The translations under genes were made by a program, and so were the position numbers. A DNA stretch of 64,000 bases from Nitzschia sp. DOCU1 (lineage: Eukaryota; Bacillariophyta; Bacillariophyceae; Bacillariales; Bacillariaceae): positions 1,550,001 through 1,614,000 of the forward strand of contig OX595998.1 of assembly GCA_951394045.1 (NCBI GenBank). Direction: 5' to 3'. Position 1 is the stretch's first letter, and every line of letters begins with the position of its first letter. Shown here in pieces: positions 53,272 through 63,447 of this stretch. The notes under the pieces are model-generated. The model did not search any database and had not been told where the DNA came from. It was given only the letters and a program-made list of their open reading frames with translations.

Positions 53272-54462
53272 ATGAAATTAAAATTCGTGTCGTGGTCAGG
53301 AAAGCTGGGTCGACAACGGCATGCTGCAGTGGTACTCCTTGTGGCAATGTTGGCGGTATGGGCTTGTTATGAAGAATCCACGGGATTAGTCACGTTTGTA
53401 TCATCATCTTTGTCCTCCTCAGTTCCCGTATACGACAATCCAAGTCGATTGACTCCTTCTCTGGTCGAAGCCATGACGATCGAGCAAGTAGACCAGGCAC
53501 TCATTAAAAAGGGCCTGGATCCGTTAACCAAACCCCAAGACGACCCCTGGAAGCTAGAGTTATTTGCTAGGCTAGATCGCATTCGTCTCTTGTGTGGAAC
53601 GCTTTGCACTTTGAATTCGATGGAACGGATCCGAGAGTTTCAATTGCCAGCCGATTCGCAACAATCACAACTTTTTCCTACGGTACAAGTAAAGGATGTG
53701 GATTGTCCTACAATACTGAGCATGAAAGATATTGATGCAGGCGATTTGACCTTTCCAAGGAATATTCCAGATGAACTGATTCCATTCTACACATTGAATC
53801 ATTCATATCATATTCAAATGGCTAGAATTCGAGAAGATGCGTATTTGGGTGGTGAGGCATTATCGTCTGTGTGGGAAAGGGACGATATTGACGCGTGGGT
53901 CCAGCAGGCTGCACAAGGCACACTCAAAGGAACTTATAGATGGAAAATAACAAACCGCTTGAGAGATACCCTGGCTAGGATCGATATGAAGGGCAAATCG
54001 GTCCTAGTCATTGGGAGCGAAATACCATGGGTGGAATGCCTGTGCTTGTACCATGGAGCAGCCATGGTCACGACTCTGGAATATGGCTCCATAGAATCTA
54101 GACATCCCCAGATCAAGACCGAGACACCGGAGACCTTTCGTGCCAAGTATCTGAATGGAACATTGGGTACTTTTGACGGTATTGTGACTCATTCTTCTCT
54201 AGAACATTCTGGTTTGGGACGATATGGGGATGCGTTGAATCCATGGGGTGATATTCTAGCCTTGGCCCGAGCTTGGTGTGTGACCAAGCCAGGTGCATTT
54301 TTGTGGTTGGGAATTCCGACAGGAAGGGATATGATCTTGTACAACTGGCACCGAGTTTATGGCACCATGCGATGGCCCTTGATGACCACCAACTGGAAGG
54401 TAGTGGAAAGTGGTGTGGGGGGTATTGAGGGATTTATTTTCCAAAAGCTAGAAGTGCGGTGA
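53272..54462 (+). CDS. DUF268 protein, single-pass type II (copy 1)
   Basis: ATG 53272 (396 residues) is chosen because the same gaagtagcaATGAAATT context starts the paralogue at 63447; an in-frame ATG at 53209 would add 21 residues. A membrane anchor (AAVVLLVAMLAVWACY) lies near residue 20. The lumenal domain has SVLVIGSEIPWVECLCLYHG, then TTLEYGSI, HPQIKTETPETF, the signature THSSLEHSGLGRYGDALNP and WGDILALARAWCVTKPGAF, and LGIPTGRDMILYNWHRVYG. This is the DUF268 family (Pfam PF03269), whose fold resembles SAM-dependent methyltransferases; activity unproven. With the fragment 54570-54896 behind it, it forms one arm of an inverted duplication. It lacks about 30 N-terminal residues present in the other copy. 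Confidence 0.88.
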   Translation: MKLKFVSWSGKLGRQRHAAVVLLVAMLAVWACYEESTGLVTFVSSSLSSSVPVYDNPSRLTPSLVEAMTIEQVDQALIKKGLDPLTKPQDDPWKLELFARLDRIRLLCGTLCTLNSMERIREFQLPADSQQSQLFPTVQVKDVDCPTILSMKDIDAGDLTFPRNIPDELIPFYTLNHSYHIQMARIREDAYLGGEALSSVWERDDIDAWVQQAAQGTLKGTYRWKITNRLRDTLARIDMKGKSVLVIGSEIPWVECLCLYHGAAMVTTLEYGSIESRHPQIKTETPETFRAKYLNGTLGTFDGIVTHSSLEHSGLGRYGDALNPWGDILALARAWCVTKPGAFLWLGIPTGRDMILYNWHRVYGTMRWPLMTTNWKVVESGVGGIEGFIFQKLEVR

Positions 54463-54569
54463 TAATAGAAGCTTCTACTAAGAACAGGATTGAGCTGGCT
54501 ACGTCGTCACGGAGCAGTCGCGAACGAAGAAGCACTTCAATACGACAATATGGCAGCATAAGAACCACC

Positions 54570-54896
54570 ATGAGATTCTTTTTGTCACGAAAAAGTAGTA
54601 GGCTGGTACGCGGTCGACTCTCGGCAGGAGAGGACTGCTCCTCCTATGGCAAAAACAACGACGAAGAGGAGGCGGTCGAGGGTGGTGCTAGTAGTGCTGG
54701 TGGGGATGGTGGCACCACTCCTTGTTCTTCTTGGTGGGCTGAGCTGCTGCGAAACGCTCTTGCCGTTTTCAAGATGCTACTGCTGGCGTTTGTGTGCGAG
54801 TTGTGGATTTGCAACATCATGATGGAAGAATCCCTGATATTTACACGTTCCTACTACACGTGTACAAACAGCAAAGCATTCGGTTTTCGACTGTAA
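54570..54896 (+). pseudogene. N-terminal fragment of a DUF268-associated gene
   Basis: 108 codons from ATG 54570. It aligns with the start of the gene at 60921-61717: RGRLS.GE, NDEEEAV, SSWWAELL, then a hydrophobic helix ending in CELWIC, and MEESL. Similarity ends after the membrane helix and the frame stops soon after (KAFGFRL). The lumenal part is missing. The 100 bp between the DUF268 stop and this fragment are also shared with the other arm (gaagcttctactaagaacag). Confidence 0.7.
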
Positions 54897-55106
54897 CTTG
54901 TATTATTATTATAGATAGAGTGTATCTTAGAAGGTAGAATGATGTTTAGGGTTCGATTTGCTTGGAAAGTTTGGTATCCAATTCTCGGAATTTGGAATAA
55001 AAGGTCTTGAAAAGTTCGACTCCATGATACACTGGAGACAAAGCAAAGAAAGCAATCGAATAAGTATAGATAGACAGAATAATGGAACCATCACTGCCCC
55101 CATCGT

Positions 55107-56492
55107 TTACTTACAATCCAAAATCCCCATGACTTCTCGGCACGAATGCATACTCAATTGTGGCATACCCGCATCGACGGTCCGAATTCCCGTCAAGGCT
55201 GCCACGGTGGGTCCAATGGTCGATCCACAAGGACAATCATTGCGGACCACAAATTCTTGAATGGGAATGTCCGCCATGCGACCTAATTCGCGCACGACAA
55301 ATCCCGTGAGAGCATTGGTCGTATAACGTTGATTGGAATTGGTCTTGATGACAATGCCAGCATTCAATTGAGGAGCATGGTTGGATTCATGTTTGGAACT
55401 ATAATTGGGATGAATTGCATGGGCTTGATCGATACTCAAAATAAACGAGTTACGAATACAAGCCGTGTACAAATCCGGAGAAATCCTGCCTCCATTCAAC
55501 GCTGAAGCAATCCGCTGAATCGCATCATTAATAACGGGAGATCCCGCACCTTGTGCGGAAGTATTGCCGATTTCTTCATGATCAAAGACTACCATGACAC
55601 TGACATCGGCCGAGTCCGTGTCGGTCGTGGCTTGATGACATAGAGCCTGAGTGGCACAAAAGACAGTCGCCAAATTGTCTAGGCGCGCCGAATACAAGAA
55701 CTCCTTGGTAATCCCACCCAAAGCGGCAGGTTGCGTATCATACAAGTTGAGTTCAAAATCCACAATATCTTCCACAGAAATTTGTAGTTCTTCCGCAATG
55801 GCTTGCAAAAGAAGTGGTTCATGTCCTTCTTGCCAAGCATTATGATTCACTTGTGCTTCGGCGCCTTGTTCCAAGGCAATCTTGGCTTGATCATTGGCCT
55901 CACTGACAATCTTGGTCGTGGCTACAATCGGTGCCGTATGATTCTCCTTGTTGACGGCAAATCCGGCACGTTCTTCCGCCGATTGCAAATGAATGCACAA
56001 GGTACTAATTCTAGCAATCGGATCGGTCAATTTCACCAATCGTTGTTGAATTGCCTCTGGAGTACGAATCAAGACACGACCACTGACACTGAGATCTCGA
56101 TCAAACCAGGTATGCCACAAACCCCCTCCGTAACACTCGACCCCCAACAGAGTACATCCACTGGCAGTCTTTTTGGAGCGGGGTTTCAGCTTCAAATTGG
56201 GTGAATCCGTATGGCCACCAATCAAGTGAAAGCCAAAGGGCTGGTTGACTTGAAACTTGGGTCCCACACAAAAGGCTACCAGAGTCGATGATTCGACCGT
56301 GTAAAAGTACTTGCCACCCGCTTCGAGTTTACCCGCCAAGGGGGCGGCACTGGCCAAACCCTGAAAACCTGCCTCTCTCAACGTTTGAGTGACATTGTGA
56401 ACCGCATGAAAGGGATCAGGAGAGGCCGTCAAGAAACTAGCGGCTTTTTCCGCCAGTGGAATATGAGAGGCCTTGGGGAGTTTGGAGACCAT
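55107..56492 (-). CDS. DNPEP: Aspartyl aminopeptidase (M18 family)
   Basis: Single exon, 461 residues, the family length. This cytosolic dinuclear zinc peptidase removes N-terminal Asp and Glu from peptides. The zinc-binding signature HLIGGHTDSPNLKLKP (His94, Asp96) matches the family, as do YGGGLWHTWFDRDLSVSGRV, FVVRNDCPCGSTIGP and the later metal/catalytic block VFDHEEIGNTSAQGAGS. The C-terminal signature ending in QLSMHS is followed by CREVMG, with the last zinc ligand His. No signal or transit peptide is seen. All motifs are in place, so the enzyme should be active. It lies between the two arms of the DUF268 inverted duplication and is not part of it. Confidence 0.95.
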   Translation of the reverse strand: MVSKLPKASHIPLAEKAASFLTASPDPFHAVHNVTQTLREAGFQGLASAAPLAGKLEAGGKYFYTVESSTLVAFCVGPKFQVNQPFGFHLIGGHTDSPNLKLKPRSKKTASGCTLLGVECYGGGLWHTWFDRDLSVSGRVLIRTPEAIQQRLVKLTDPIARISTLCIHLQSAEERAGFAVNKENHTAPIVATTKIVSEANDQAKIALEQGAEAQVNHNAWQEGHEPLLLQAIAEELQISVEDIVDFELNLYDTQPAALGGITKEFLYSARLDNLATVFCATQALCHQATTDTDSADVSVMVVFDHEEIGNTSAQGAGSPVINDAIQRIASALNGGRISPDLYTACIRNSFILSIDQAHAIHPNYSSKHESNHAPQLNAGIVIKTNSNQRYTTNALTGFVVRELGRMADIPIQEFVVRNDCPCGSTIGPTVAALTGIRTVDAGMPQLSMHSCREVMGILDCK

Positions 56493-56719
56493 GACTGACT
56501 GTTAGGGGGTAACTAGAAGCAACAGTAGCAATGGCCAGTGTGCCGACACAAAGGGACGTTCAAATGACACCGCCGCCGTCATGGCCGCAAATCCGTCGTC
56601 ATCTCGTGCCAAAACAGAGAGCGGAGTGGAAAGGCGAGGGAGAAAGATCTCACGGGCGGCGGGCGGGCTTCACAGGGAGTCGAATAGATCGATTTTTGCC
56701 TTTCGCTCGAAACGCGTGA

Positions 56720-57400
56720 CTATTCGACTCCACGGACTAGACAACGACCATGGCATTATTCTTCAAACGCTTTTACTAGGGTGAAAAGTAGATTTGGCAC
56801 GGCCAGCTCAATACTACTACTTCTTATCAGTAGCATGTACTATTATTACTCAACAGTGTCTTCAATCTATCTTTTCAATTTGTTTTGACATGCTAGGCTT
56901 CCAGGGCCCACCAACGACAGGCGGAGAACAAGCCCACCAACAAGAATCTCGTCGTCGTCCTCCTCGCAGCCACCCGCGCCAAGAAATTGGTGCTCGTCGT
57001 CAACAGTAGGCGGCCGAAGCTTCAATAAATACAACTCTGGCCTGAGTAACGGAACAAGATCCAAGCCGCCCTCAAGAAAGACGCGAGATCCTCATGAGAA
57101 TCATCATGTAGTAAGACTTATTCGATGGTAGTACTATTCATGATCATGGCTCCGTCCTCAACCAGCAGCAGCAGAGAAGGAGTCAATTCTTCTTCTTGGC
57201 CTGGATAGCCCTCGTCGTGGTCGTCGTCCTGCATGGAAATTATTGAGATGGGTGATGCAGATACTTTGCCGTTTGCAATGCAGCAGCATACTGGTTTGAT
57301 TGCTTGTTCTTCTTGTCAGCAGCAATGGTGCCACCGCTGCTGGAATCCGAATGCCCACCACCAAGACCTGCTGTTTATTTCAGTAGGTCGTAGCAGGGGG
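56720..57400 (-). pseudogene. Decayed fragment of the DUF268-like gene (third copy)
   Basis: Plus-strand words follow, in the same order, those of 60790-61460: cgactccac/tgga or gct, gtgaaaagtagatttggca, ggcttccagg, gaaggagtcaattcttcttc, gtcgtcctgc, actttgccgtttgcaat, gattgcttgtt, and cccaccaccaagacctgct. Reading frames are broken by indels and stops. Like the 60921-61717 copy it jumps from the PWKL region to the region after the gene, so it shares the loss of the catalytic part. The plus-strand frame through it is spurious. Confidence 0.65.
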
Positions 57401-57479
57401 AATAATGATGGGAGGACCAGAGAGTCCACTGACGTTTTCTCCATTCGTTTTCTACTACTGCTGCTGCTATAACATGTTG

Positions 57480-58643
57480 TCATCTCCACCATACATTCAC
57501 ACTGACGGACGTGTCGACGGATCGGACGAAATGCCACCATTTACAAGGAATATAAATCATGTCGTCGGGCTGCAAGACGCAGCGCTGCGCCGGCGGTCCC
57601 TCGTGTTCGAAACGGGGAAACTTGGTACGATCAAAATGTTCAGGATTCACGGGGCTTGTATTGGATTGTTGTCCATTATGACCAGCATAGTGCCACATGC
57701 TTTTGTCGCCGTGGTGAGGGTCAAAGAGCCAAAATACTTTGCGACCCACGAATTGCATCAAGATATTGTCGAGTGGATCAAAATGAAGTGGAGAAACACA
57801 GGCCCGTGGACCCAACCACCACATGACACTATACAATCGACCAAGTCCAATACCATAGATCTCCTCTTGACAAAAGTCTGGAATGGTAATGTCCTTATAC
57901 AAGGATTGCGGTAAATCATTCTGCGCCATGTACACGAGTTCGTCGGACGAAATGTCTGTGGGTCGTTCCCAGGGATCGTCGGATCCTTGTCGTCCATGAC
58001 GTTCTTGGAATAATTGTAAATACTGCATATAGTCTGGAATGGGAATTTCGGCTCTTTCTGTTTGGGAACTCGAGTAGGAGCCTCCAATTTCGACGGCACC
58101 CATTGTGGATGCACTTTCTTGTAGCAGGCGTTCTTGTAATTCAGCAAGGTCCGACCACTTTTGTACTGCCGGCATGGAATGACAAGCTCTACGTAAGACT
58201 AGTGGAGCCTTGTTGGTAAAATGTAGTCGAATCATATCCGCCAAGTCTGCTGGAGATGCATTTTCGGGCACGTGGACTTCTGCAACTGGTGTGTGGGCGG
58301 CGATCCTGCTGTTGGAGGAGCATCTCGTCGTCGTCGTTGATTGCCAGCACAACAAATGCCGATTCCAGATGGTAATCCTTGTCCGACAAGATCGCAGCTG
58401 TGATATAGAAAGCATTCGGTATCGTACAAAAAAGCATACGCTTCCTGTCTCTACATGAGAAAAGGTTTGCCAAGGACTGGAAGTGCGAGAGGCCGTGGCC
58501 GATCGGATCCAAAAAAGATCGGGTGTGGGGGTTGGATCTTTTTCATCCGGGTTCTCAAAACGTTCGAGAACGTCCGCGAGAACTCCATTTGCGCGCGAGC
58601 CGTGGGTAAAGATTTCCCGCCAAAATGAGAGGAGTGCGCCCAT
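57480..58643 (-). CDS. JmjC/cupin-8 domain protein (2-oxoglutarate oxygenase type)
   Basis: The C-terminal 310 residues are a JmjC domain. It starts at VAEVHVPENASP and has PLVLRRACHSMPAVQKW, WWLGPRACVSPLHFDPLDNI with the iron-binding H-x-D, QFVGRKVFWLFDP, and DDMIYIPCKWWHFVRS with the distal His. Fe(II)/2-oxoglutarate hydroxylases and demethylases of the KDM8/JMJD5 or TYW5 type look like this, so substrate may be protein or RNA. The N-terminal structure is uncertain. In-frame ATGs lie at 58778, 58643 and 58415, and a parallel frame (58189-58512) also looks coding (NAFYITAAILSDKDYHLESA), which suggests an unplaced intron or a frame error near 58260-58520. The boundary given uses ATG 58643. 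Confidence 0.8.
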   Translation of the reverse strand: MGALLSFWREIFTHGSRANGVLADVLERFENPDEKDPTPTPDLFWIRSATASRTSSPWQTFSHVETGSVCFFVRYRMLSISQLRSCRTRITIWNRHLLCWQSTTTTRCSSNSRIAAHTPVAEVHVPENASPADLADMIRLHFTNKAPLVLRRACHSMPAVQKWSDLAELQERLLQESASTMGAVEIGGSYSSSQTERAEIPIPDYMQYLQLFQERHGRQGSDDPWERPTDISSDELVYMAQNDLPQSLYKDITIPDFCQEEIYGIGLGRLYSVMWWLGPRACVSPLHFDPLDNILMQFVGRKVFWLFDPHHGDKSMWHYAGHNGQQSNTSPVNPEHFDRTKFPRFEHEGPPAQRCVLQPDDMIYIPCKWWHFVRSVDTSVSVNVWWR

Positions 58644-59011
58644 CTTTTTGGCGCCCACATGATGGCAGGCAGTCGGAAAGCTCTTTCCTTGATTTCCCAA
58701 CCCCAACAACCCATGTTGGTGATTTGGAGAGTAATCTAACAAAAGATAACCATGGGTTCGACTAACCGAGCGTGGCATGAGACGATACAAACAATCGATC
58801 TTTCTATGTAGATTACTGGATTTCTACAGTGCTGAACAACAAGAGCGTTGTCGATGATGGGTACTTGACGCCCTATCGTTACGGCAGAATGCTGCCAAAC
58901 GACCACGCTGCTCAAAAGCACGAGGGCCTTGTGTGTGCAAGTCGTGCGTCCGGTGTTGTTGTGCACGCCAGATATACTGGCAATCCAAAACAGCAGTCGC
59001 CCCAGCAACTC

Positions 59012-60523
59012 CTAATAGCGACTATATGGGTTGTGGGGAGGAGGAGGCCGAAACAACGAGCCATGGTGCTGCTGAGGATGATGATTCGGCTGGAACTGCT
59101 GCTGCCGGTTTTGGGTTGGTTGGGAAAGATGCCGCACGTGCATGGCAGGCGGCGGCTGAGGAAATCGCATTCCAGTCTGGTACCGGGGCAACACCAGATC
59201 ATTCGTCGAAGCAGAACCGCTGCCTTGCATTGCATTCTGCTGCTGCTGTGGATAGCCAGATCCTCGTGGTGGTGGAAAGAATGGCTGGTTGGCCGCCACC
59301 GTTCCTCGAGGCGGCGGCGGCATGGCCATGACACTATTATTCGTATGGACTGCTGGGGGACCGCGCCAATTGTGTCCTGGAGGAACACCACCGATGGTAC
59401 CGTACATTGGACCGCTTGCCCTCGCTGCAAAAGGCCCAGGCAACATGGTAAGAGCCTGCTGCATCCCGGCGCCCTGCACTGATGGTAGTGAATGCGCCGT
59501 AGTCGCCTTGTTGCCATGAAAGAAGATTAGCAAGGCGCGCTTGGTCCGAGGTTCCACGGGAAGTTCTTGTAGCTGTTGTGGAGTCGCCGTCACAATGGCT
59601 TGCATTGTTCCCATGACACTCATGACGACATTGATTTCACCCGGCGTCAACTCCATGCGATCCGCCCATACTCGTAAAGCTTCTGCAATATGAGCCGATG
59701 CAGCGGGTCGACACGTCTCGGGAATGCTGCCATTGGTGGCCGGTGAAAAATAGCGTTGACTTTGACGTACAAAGTATGTCCTGCGAGCATCCCGCTTTTC
59801 CATGCCTTCCACCAAGCACAAGAGAGAGGCCAAGGCACCGTCGGCATTTGAGACCATGGAAACACGCACCATGTGATCCTATAACAAGGTATATGCAACG
59901 ATCCACAACGCGATGAGCGGTTCGTCAAAAAGAAGTAGACAAAAGCCAACCATGGATGGACGGAATACGAGAATTGCAGTGTGCCTGCCAGCAAGCATGA
60001 TGCTATTCACACTCACACTACTACTTACTCCATGACTTTTCTTGGATTCTTGTTGATCCTTCCGAGCCAGTCTCTGCGCAAAATGAAACAAGGAATTCGG
60101 ATCATCCAGTTGCGCCTTTTGGGTGGGAAATGGCAACACAAAGAGAATCAAACACAACTGAAAGTTCTGACAAAAGATCGTCATTAGCTGTTGTTCGCTC
60201 TCAGTATTGACGTCTTCGATCAAACGAATGGCCAGACTCCGCGTCGTACCGGCCACTTTGGGAAGAAGCAAATGTGCTGCTTGTGTACCTAGTCGTTCCA
60301 CGACGCGAATGGGATTGCGACAATGCGATCGAAGCAAAAATTCCAAGTCTATGATGAATAGACAGGGCAAGTGAGTGACACAGACACATGTACACACAAT
60401 GTGTGGCAAGTACATACCGGATGGACGACCATCCTCGCCACGAGCGGCAAGAATGGTGGTGAATCGAGGACCATTGTTGTCTTCGGCGTCCAGAACATTG
60501 TTCTTGTTGTTCGACTCGAGCAT
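59012..60523 (-). CDS. Possible ERCC1/XPF-superfamily HhH protein
   Basis: Exons 60418-60523, 60029-60348, 59012-59878; introns 69 and 150 bp; 430 residues from ATG 60523 (the frame upstream has only GTG). Residues about 36-140 (LLRSHCRNPIRVVERLG, AIRLIEDVNTESEQQLMTIF, LCLILFVLPFPTQ) look like a degenerate nuclease-type alpha/beta domain. After the third exon begins, VRVSMVSNADGALASLLCLVEGMEKR resembles the helix that follows in ERCC1/XPF/FAAP24. The segment ELTPGEINVVMSVMGTMQAI, with ATPQQLQELPVEPRTKRALLIFF, looks like a helix-hairpin-helix DNA-binding domain. The last 150 residues are Pro/Gln-rich. A DNA-repair or meiotic role is inferred; catalytic residues of XPF are not visible. Confidence 0.55.
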
Positions 60524-60920
60524 GATGATGATGGAAATACACTCCACTATGGAATACTGAAGGCAAAGAGTGATAAAGAACTAGGCAAAGTCGTCGATAG
60601 TCGTTGTTGCTGTGTGAAATGAATGTCCTTGAGAGAAAATATGAGTCGAATGCCGTCGTCGCATCACATTGCTTTTTTGGATTATGTTTTTGGAACTTGC
60701 CCGGCGTGAAAAGCGTACCATGACATACGGATGCCGATTCCTTCGACCAAATATCTGGAGTCGTGGGGTCGGCACGCTCTCAGTCCATTGAGTCGGCTAG
60801 ACTATTCGACTCCATAGGCTCAACAACCGGCATGGCAGTCGCTATTCCCTCTAAACGCTTTCACTACGGTGAGAAGTAGATTTGGCATGAGTAGAATGTA
60901 CCATTACTCTACAGCTTCTT
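60524..60920. other. Gap including the conserved tail of the duplicated DUF268 block
   Basis: 397 bp. The part from about 60790 to 60920 is shared by eye with 56709-56830 (tattcgactcca, gcgtttt or ctttcactacggtgagaagtagatttggca). Nothing else recognised. Confidence 0.55.
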
Positions 60921-61717
60921 CTATCCTTCTGTTTCTAGCCTTTCAAAAACGTATCCTAGTGTTGTCATGCTATTGAAGGCCCCGCCAGCAGTGACTGCTC
61001 TCTCAAGCGAACAACGACGACAAGAACAAGGAAATTGTTCGGCGTTTCGGCGGCATCTAACCACTACCAGTATTAGGTATGCTCGCCAGCAGTGTAGCAG
61101 GACCGTCTGCCTCCTAGTGGACCGACGCGTGTTCAATATATCTCCAGCTTCCAGGGGTCCTCGTCTTTGAGTTTGGGTAACGGAAGAGTATCCAAGCCGG
61201 CGTTGTCAATGAGATCCTGATCTAGTCGTACTTGCTCTTGTTCGATAGTCATGATGGCTCCCTCAATCAACACCAAAGAAGAAGGAGTCAATTCTTCTTG
61301 GCCTGCATAGTCGCCGTCGTCCTGCTTGGAAAATATTGGGGAGGGTGATGATACTCTGCCGTTTGCAATACCACTGGTCTGATTGCTTGTTGTCAGTGCC
61401 CCCGCTGCTGGAGCCAGAATACCCACCACCAGCACGACCTGCTTATTATCCGAAGAAGCCGATGATAGGAACGTGTAAAATCTCAGAGATTCTTCCATGC
61501 AAATCCACAACACGCACAACGAGGCCAACAGTAGTATCACGACAAAGTTGAGAAGGTTTCGTTGTTGTCGTAGCTCAGCCCACCAAGAAGAAGTAGTATC
61601 CCCAACAACAACAACCACCTTGACCGCCTCCTCTTCGTCGTTATGTTTGCCATCGGAGTAGTTCTCTCCTGATAGTCGACCTCGTAACACCCTACGTTTT
61701 TGTGATAATAATCTCAT
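60921..61717 (-). pseudogene. DUF268-like gene with its catalytic domain deleted
   Basis: An intact 194-codon frame from ATG 61717 to stop 61133 holds a cytosolic start (RGRLSGENYSDG), an acidic run, a membrane helix (NLLNFVVILLLASLCVLWIC) and the pre-catalytic segment ELTPSSLVLIEGAIMTIEQ, ending in DPWKLEIY. In full DUF268 genes DPWKLEL continues into the large domain. Here, after about 145 unrelated bases, only the last codons reappear (60921-60986, NSMTTLGYVFERLE, equal to SMKNEGYIFEKLD in the neighbour). About 300 codons are thus missing. A short membrane protein could still be made. It lies directly behind the full copy at 62038-63447. Confidence 0.7.
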
Positions 61718-62037
61718 GGTTATGCACCGCCTCAAAGCGATGCTGCACGTGCGCGCATGAGATTTTTGGTTCTCGTTGTTCGAATATTGTGCCTCCCGCC
61801 CTGTGACTTTCCTATGCCTTGGAGCCGAAAATTCATTGTAGCCCCGAAGGTAGCATCCCATTTCCCTTCGCCCATTCGGTGCATTCCGATTCGACTCCAC
61901 GGACTGCGAACACTTTTTCCCAATAATATTCAACCGAATGCAGTAGTATGTTAGGATATCCTCTTCAAAACCTTCCGCTGTGGTGGTAATATTTGAAGTC
62001 GCCACCTCAATCCTGTTCTTAGTAGAAGCTTCTACTA

Positions 62038-63447
62038 TCACGCTATATCTAGCTTCTCGAAAATATATCCCTCATTTTTCATGCTTTTGACGGCCCCACG
62101 TTCCAGTCGAGCTCCATGTGCTGTGCCATTGCTCATCCCACCCATTTCCAATACCTTCCAGTTGGTGGTTATCAAGGGCCATCGTTTGGCGCCATAAACT
62201 CGGTGCCAGTTGTAAAAAACCATATCCCTTCCCGTCGGAATTCCCAACCACAAAAATGCACCTGGCTTGGTCACACACCAAGCTCGGGCCAAGGCTAGAA
62301 TATCACCCCATGGATTCAACGCATCCCCATATCGTCCCAAACCAGAATGTTCTAGCGAAGAATGAGTCACAATACCGTCAAAAGTAAACAACGTTCCATT
62401 CAGATACCTGGCACGAAAGGTCTCCGGTGTTTCGGTCTTGATCTGGGGATGTCTAGATTCTATGGAGCCATATTCCAGAGTCGTGACCATGGCTGCTCCG
62501 TGATACAAGCACACGCATTCCACCCAAGGGTGTGAACTCCCAATGACTAGGACCGATTTGCCCTTCATATCGATCCTAGCCAGAGAATCTCTCAAGCGGT
62601 TCGTTTCTTTCAATCCATAACTTCCTTTGAGTGTGCCTTCTGCCACCTGCTGGATCGACGCGTCAATATCGGCCCTTTCCCACACTGATCCCGTTTTCCA
62701 TAATGTCGTTGCTGACTCCCCACCCAAATACGCATCCTTTCGAATTTTTGCCTTTCGAATATGATATGTATGATTTAATGTGTAGAATGGAATCAGTTCA
62801 TCTGGAATATTCCTTGGAAAGGTTAAATCGCCTGCATCAATATCTTTCATGCTCAGTATTGTAGGACAATCCACATCCTTTACTTGTACCGTAGGAAAAA
62901 GTTGTGATTGTTGCGAATCGGCTGGCAATTGAAACTCTCGGATCCGTTCCATCGAATTCAAAGTGCAAAGCGTTCCACACAAGAGACGAATGCGATCCAG
63001 CCTAGCAAATAACTCTAGCTTCCAGGGGTCGTCTTGGGGTTTGGTCAACGGATCCAGGCCCTTTTTAATGAGTGCCTGGTCTACTTGCTCGATCGTCATG
63101 GCTTCGACCAGAGAAGGAGTCAATCGACTTGGATCGTCGTTTACGGGAAATGGAGGCGCTGTTGCCGCACTGGAAATTGTATTATTGGTTGCAGCAATAA
63201 CCCCACCCTGTTGCATATCCCAGGAGGAGGACAAAGATGATACGAACGTGACCAATCCTTCGGATTCTTTACAACAAGCCAACACCGCCATCGTCGCCAC
63301 AAGGAGTACCAGTGCAGCGTGCCGTTGTCGCCCTAGCTTTCCTGGCCACGACAAGAGCCAATCCGTAGCATTCTCGGTTTCCTCGTTGCCAGAATCTTGC
63401 CTTAGTCTTCGTCGTAATAGCCTGTTTTTTCGTGAATTCAATTTCAT
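62038..63447 (-). CDS. DUF268 protein, single-pass type II (copy 2)
   Basis: Single exon, 469 residues, ATG 63447. An Arg-rich N-terminus (RKNRLLRRRLRQDSG), then the anchor (AALVLLVATMAVLACC), a Thr/Asn/Ala-rich stalk and the DUF268 domain: SVLVIGSSHPWVECVCLYHG, TTLEYGSIESRHPQI, THSSLEHSGLGRYGDALNP, LGIPTGRDMVFYNWHRVYG. It is almost the same as the gene at 53272-54462 over the lumenal domain, but it has an extra N-terminal segment, a longer stalk, and an insertion before the C-terminus (GGMSNGTAHGARLERG). Upstream and downstream flanks match the other copy too. Predicted as a Golgi or secretory lumen enzyme of unproven activity. Orientation is opposite to copy 1, 8 kb away. Confidence 0.9.
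   Translation of the reverse strand: MKLNSRKNRLLRRRLRQDSGNEETENATDWLLSWPGKLGRQRHAALVLLVATMAVLACCKESEGLVTFVSSLSSSWDMQQGGVIAATNNTISSAATAPPFPVNDDPSRLTPSLVEAMTIEQVDQALIKKGLDPLTKPQDDPWKLELFARLDRIRLLCGTLCTLNSMERIREFQLPADSQQSQLFPTVQVKDVDCPTILSMKDIDAGDLTFPRNIPDELIPFYTLNHTYHIRKAKIRKDAYLGGESATTLWKTGSVWERADIDASIQQVAEGTLKGSYGLKETNRLRDSLARIDMKGKSVLVIGSSHPWVECVCLYHGAAMVTTLEYGSIESRHPQIKTETPETFRARYLNGTLFTFDGIVTHSSLEHSGLGRYGDALNPWGDILALARAWCVTKPGAFLWLGIPTGRDMVFYNWHRVYGAKRWPLITTNWKVLEMGGMSNGTAHGARLERGAVKSMKNEGYIFEKLDIA

Noticed and set aside
57405..57914. 169-codon plus-strand frame
   Set aside because: Antisense to the JmjC domain and to the decayed DUF268 fragment, whose motifs are clear on the other strand.
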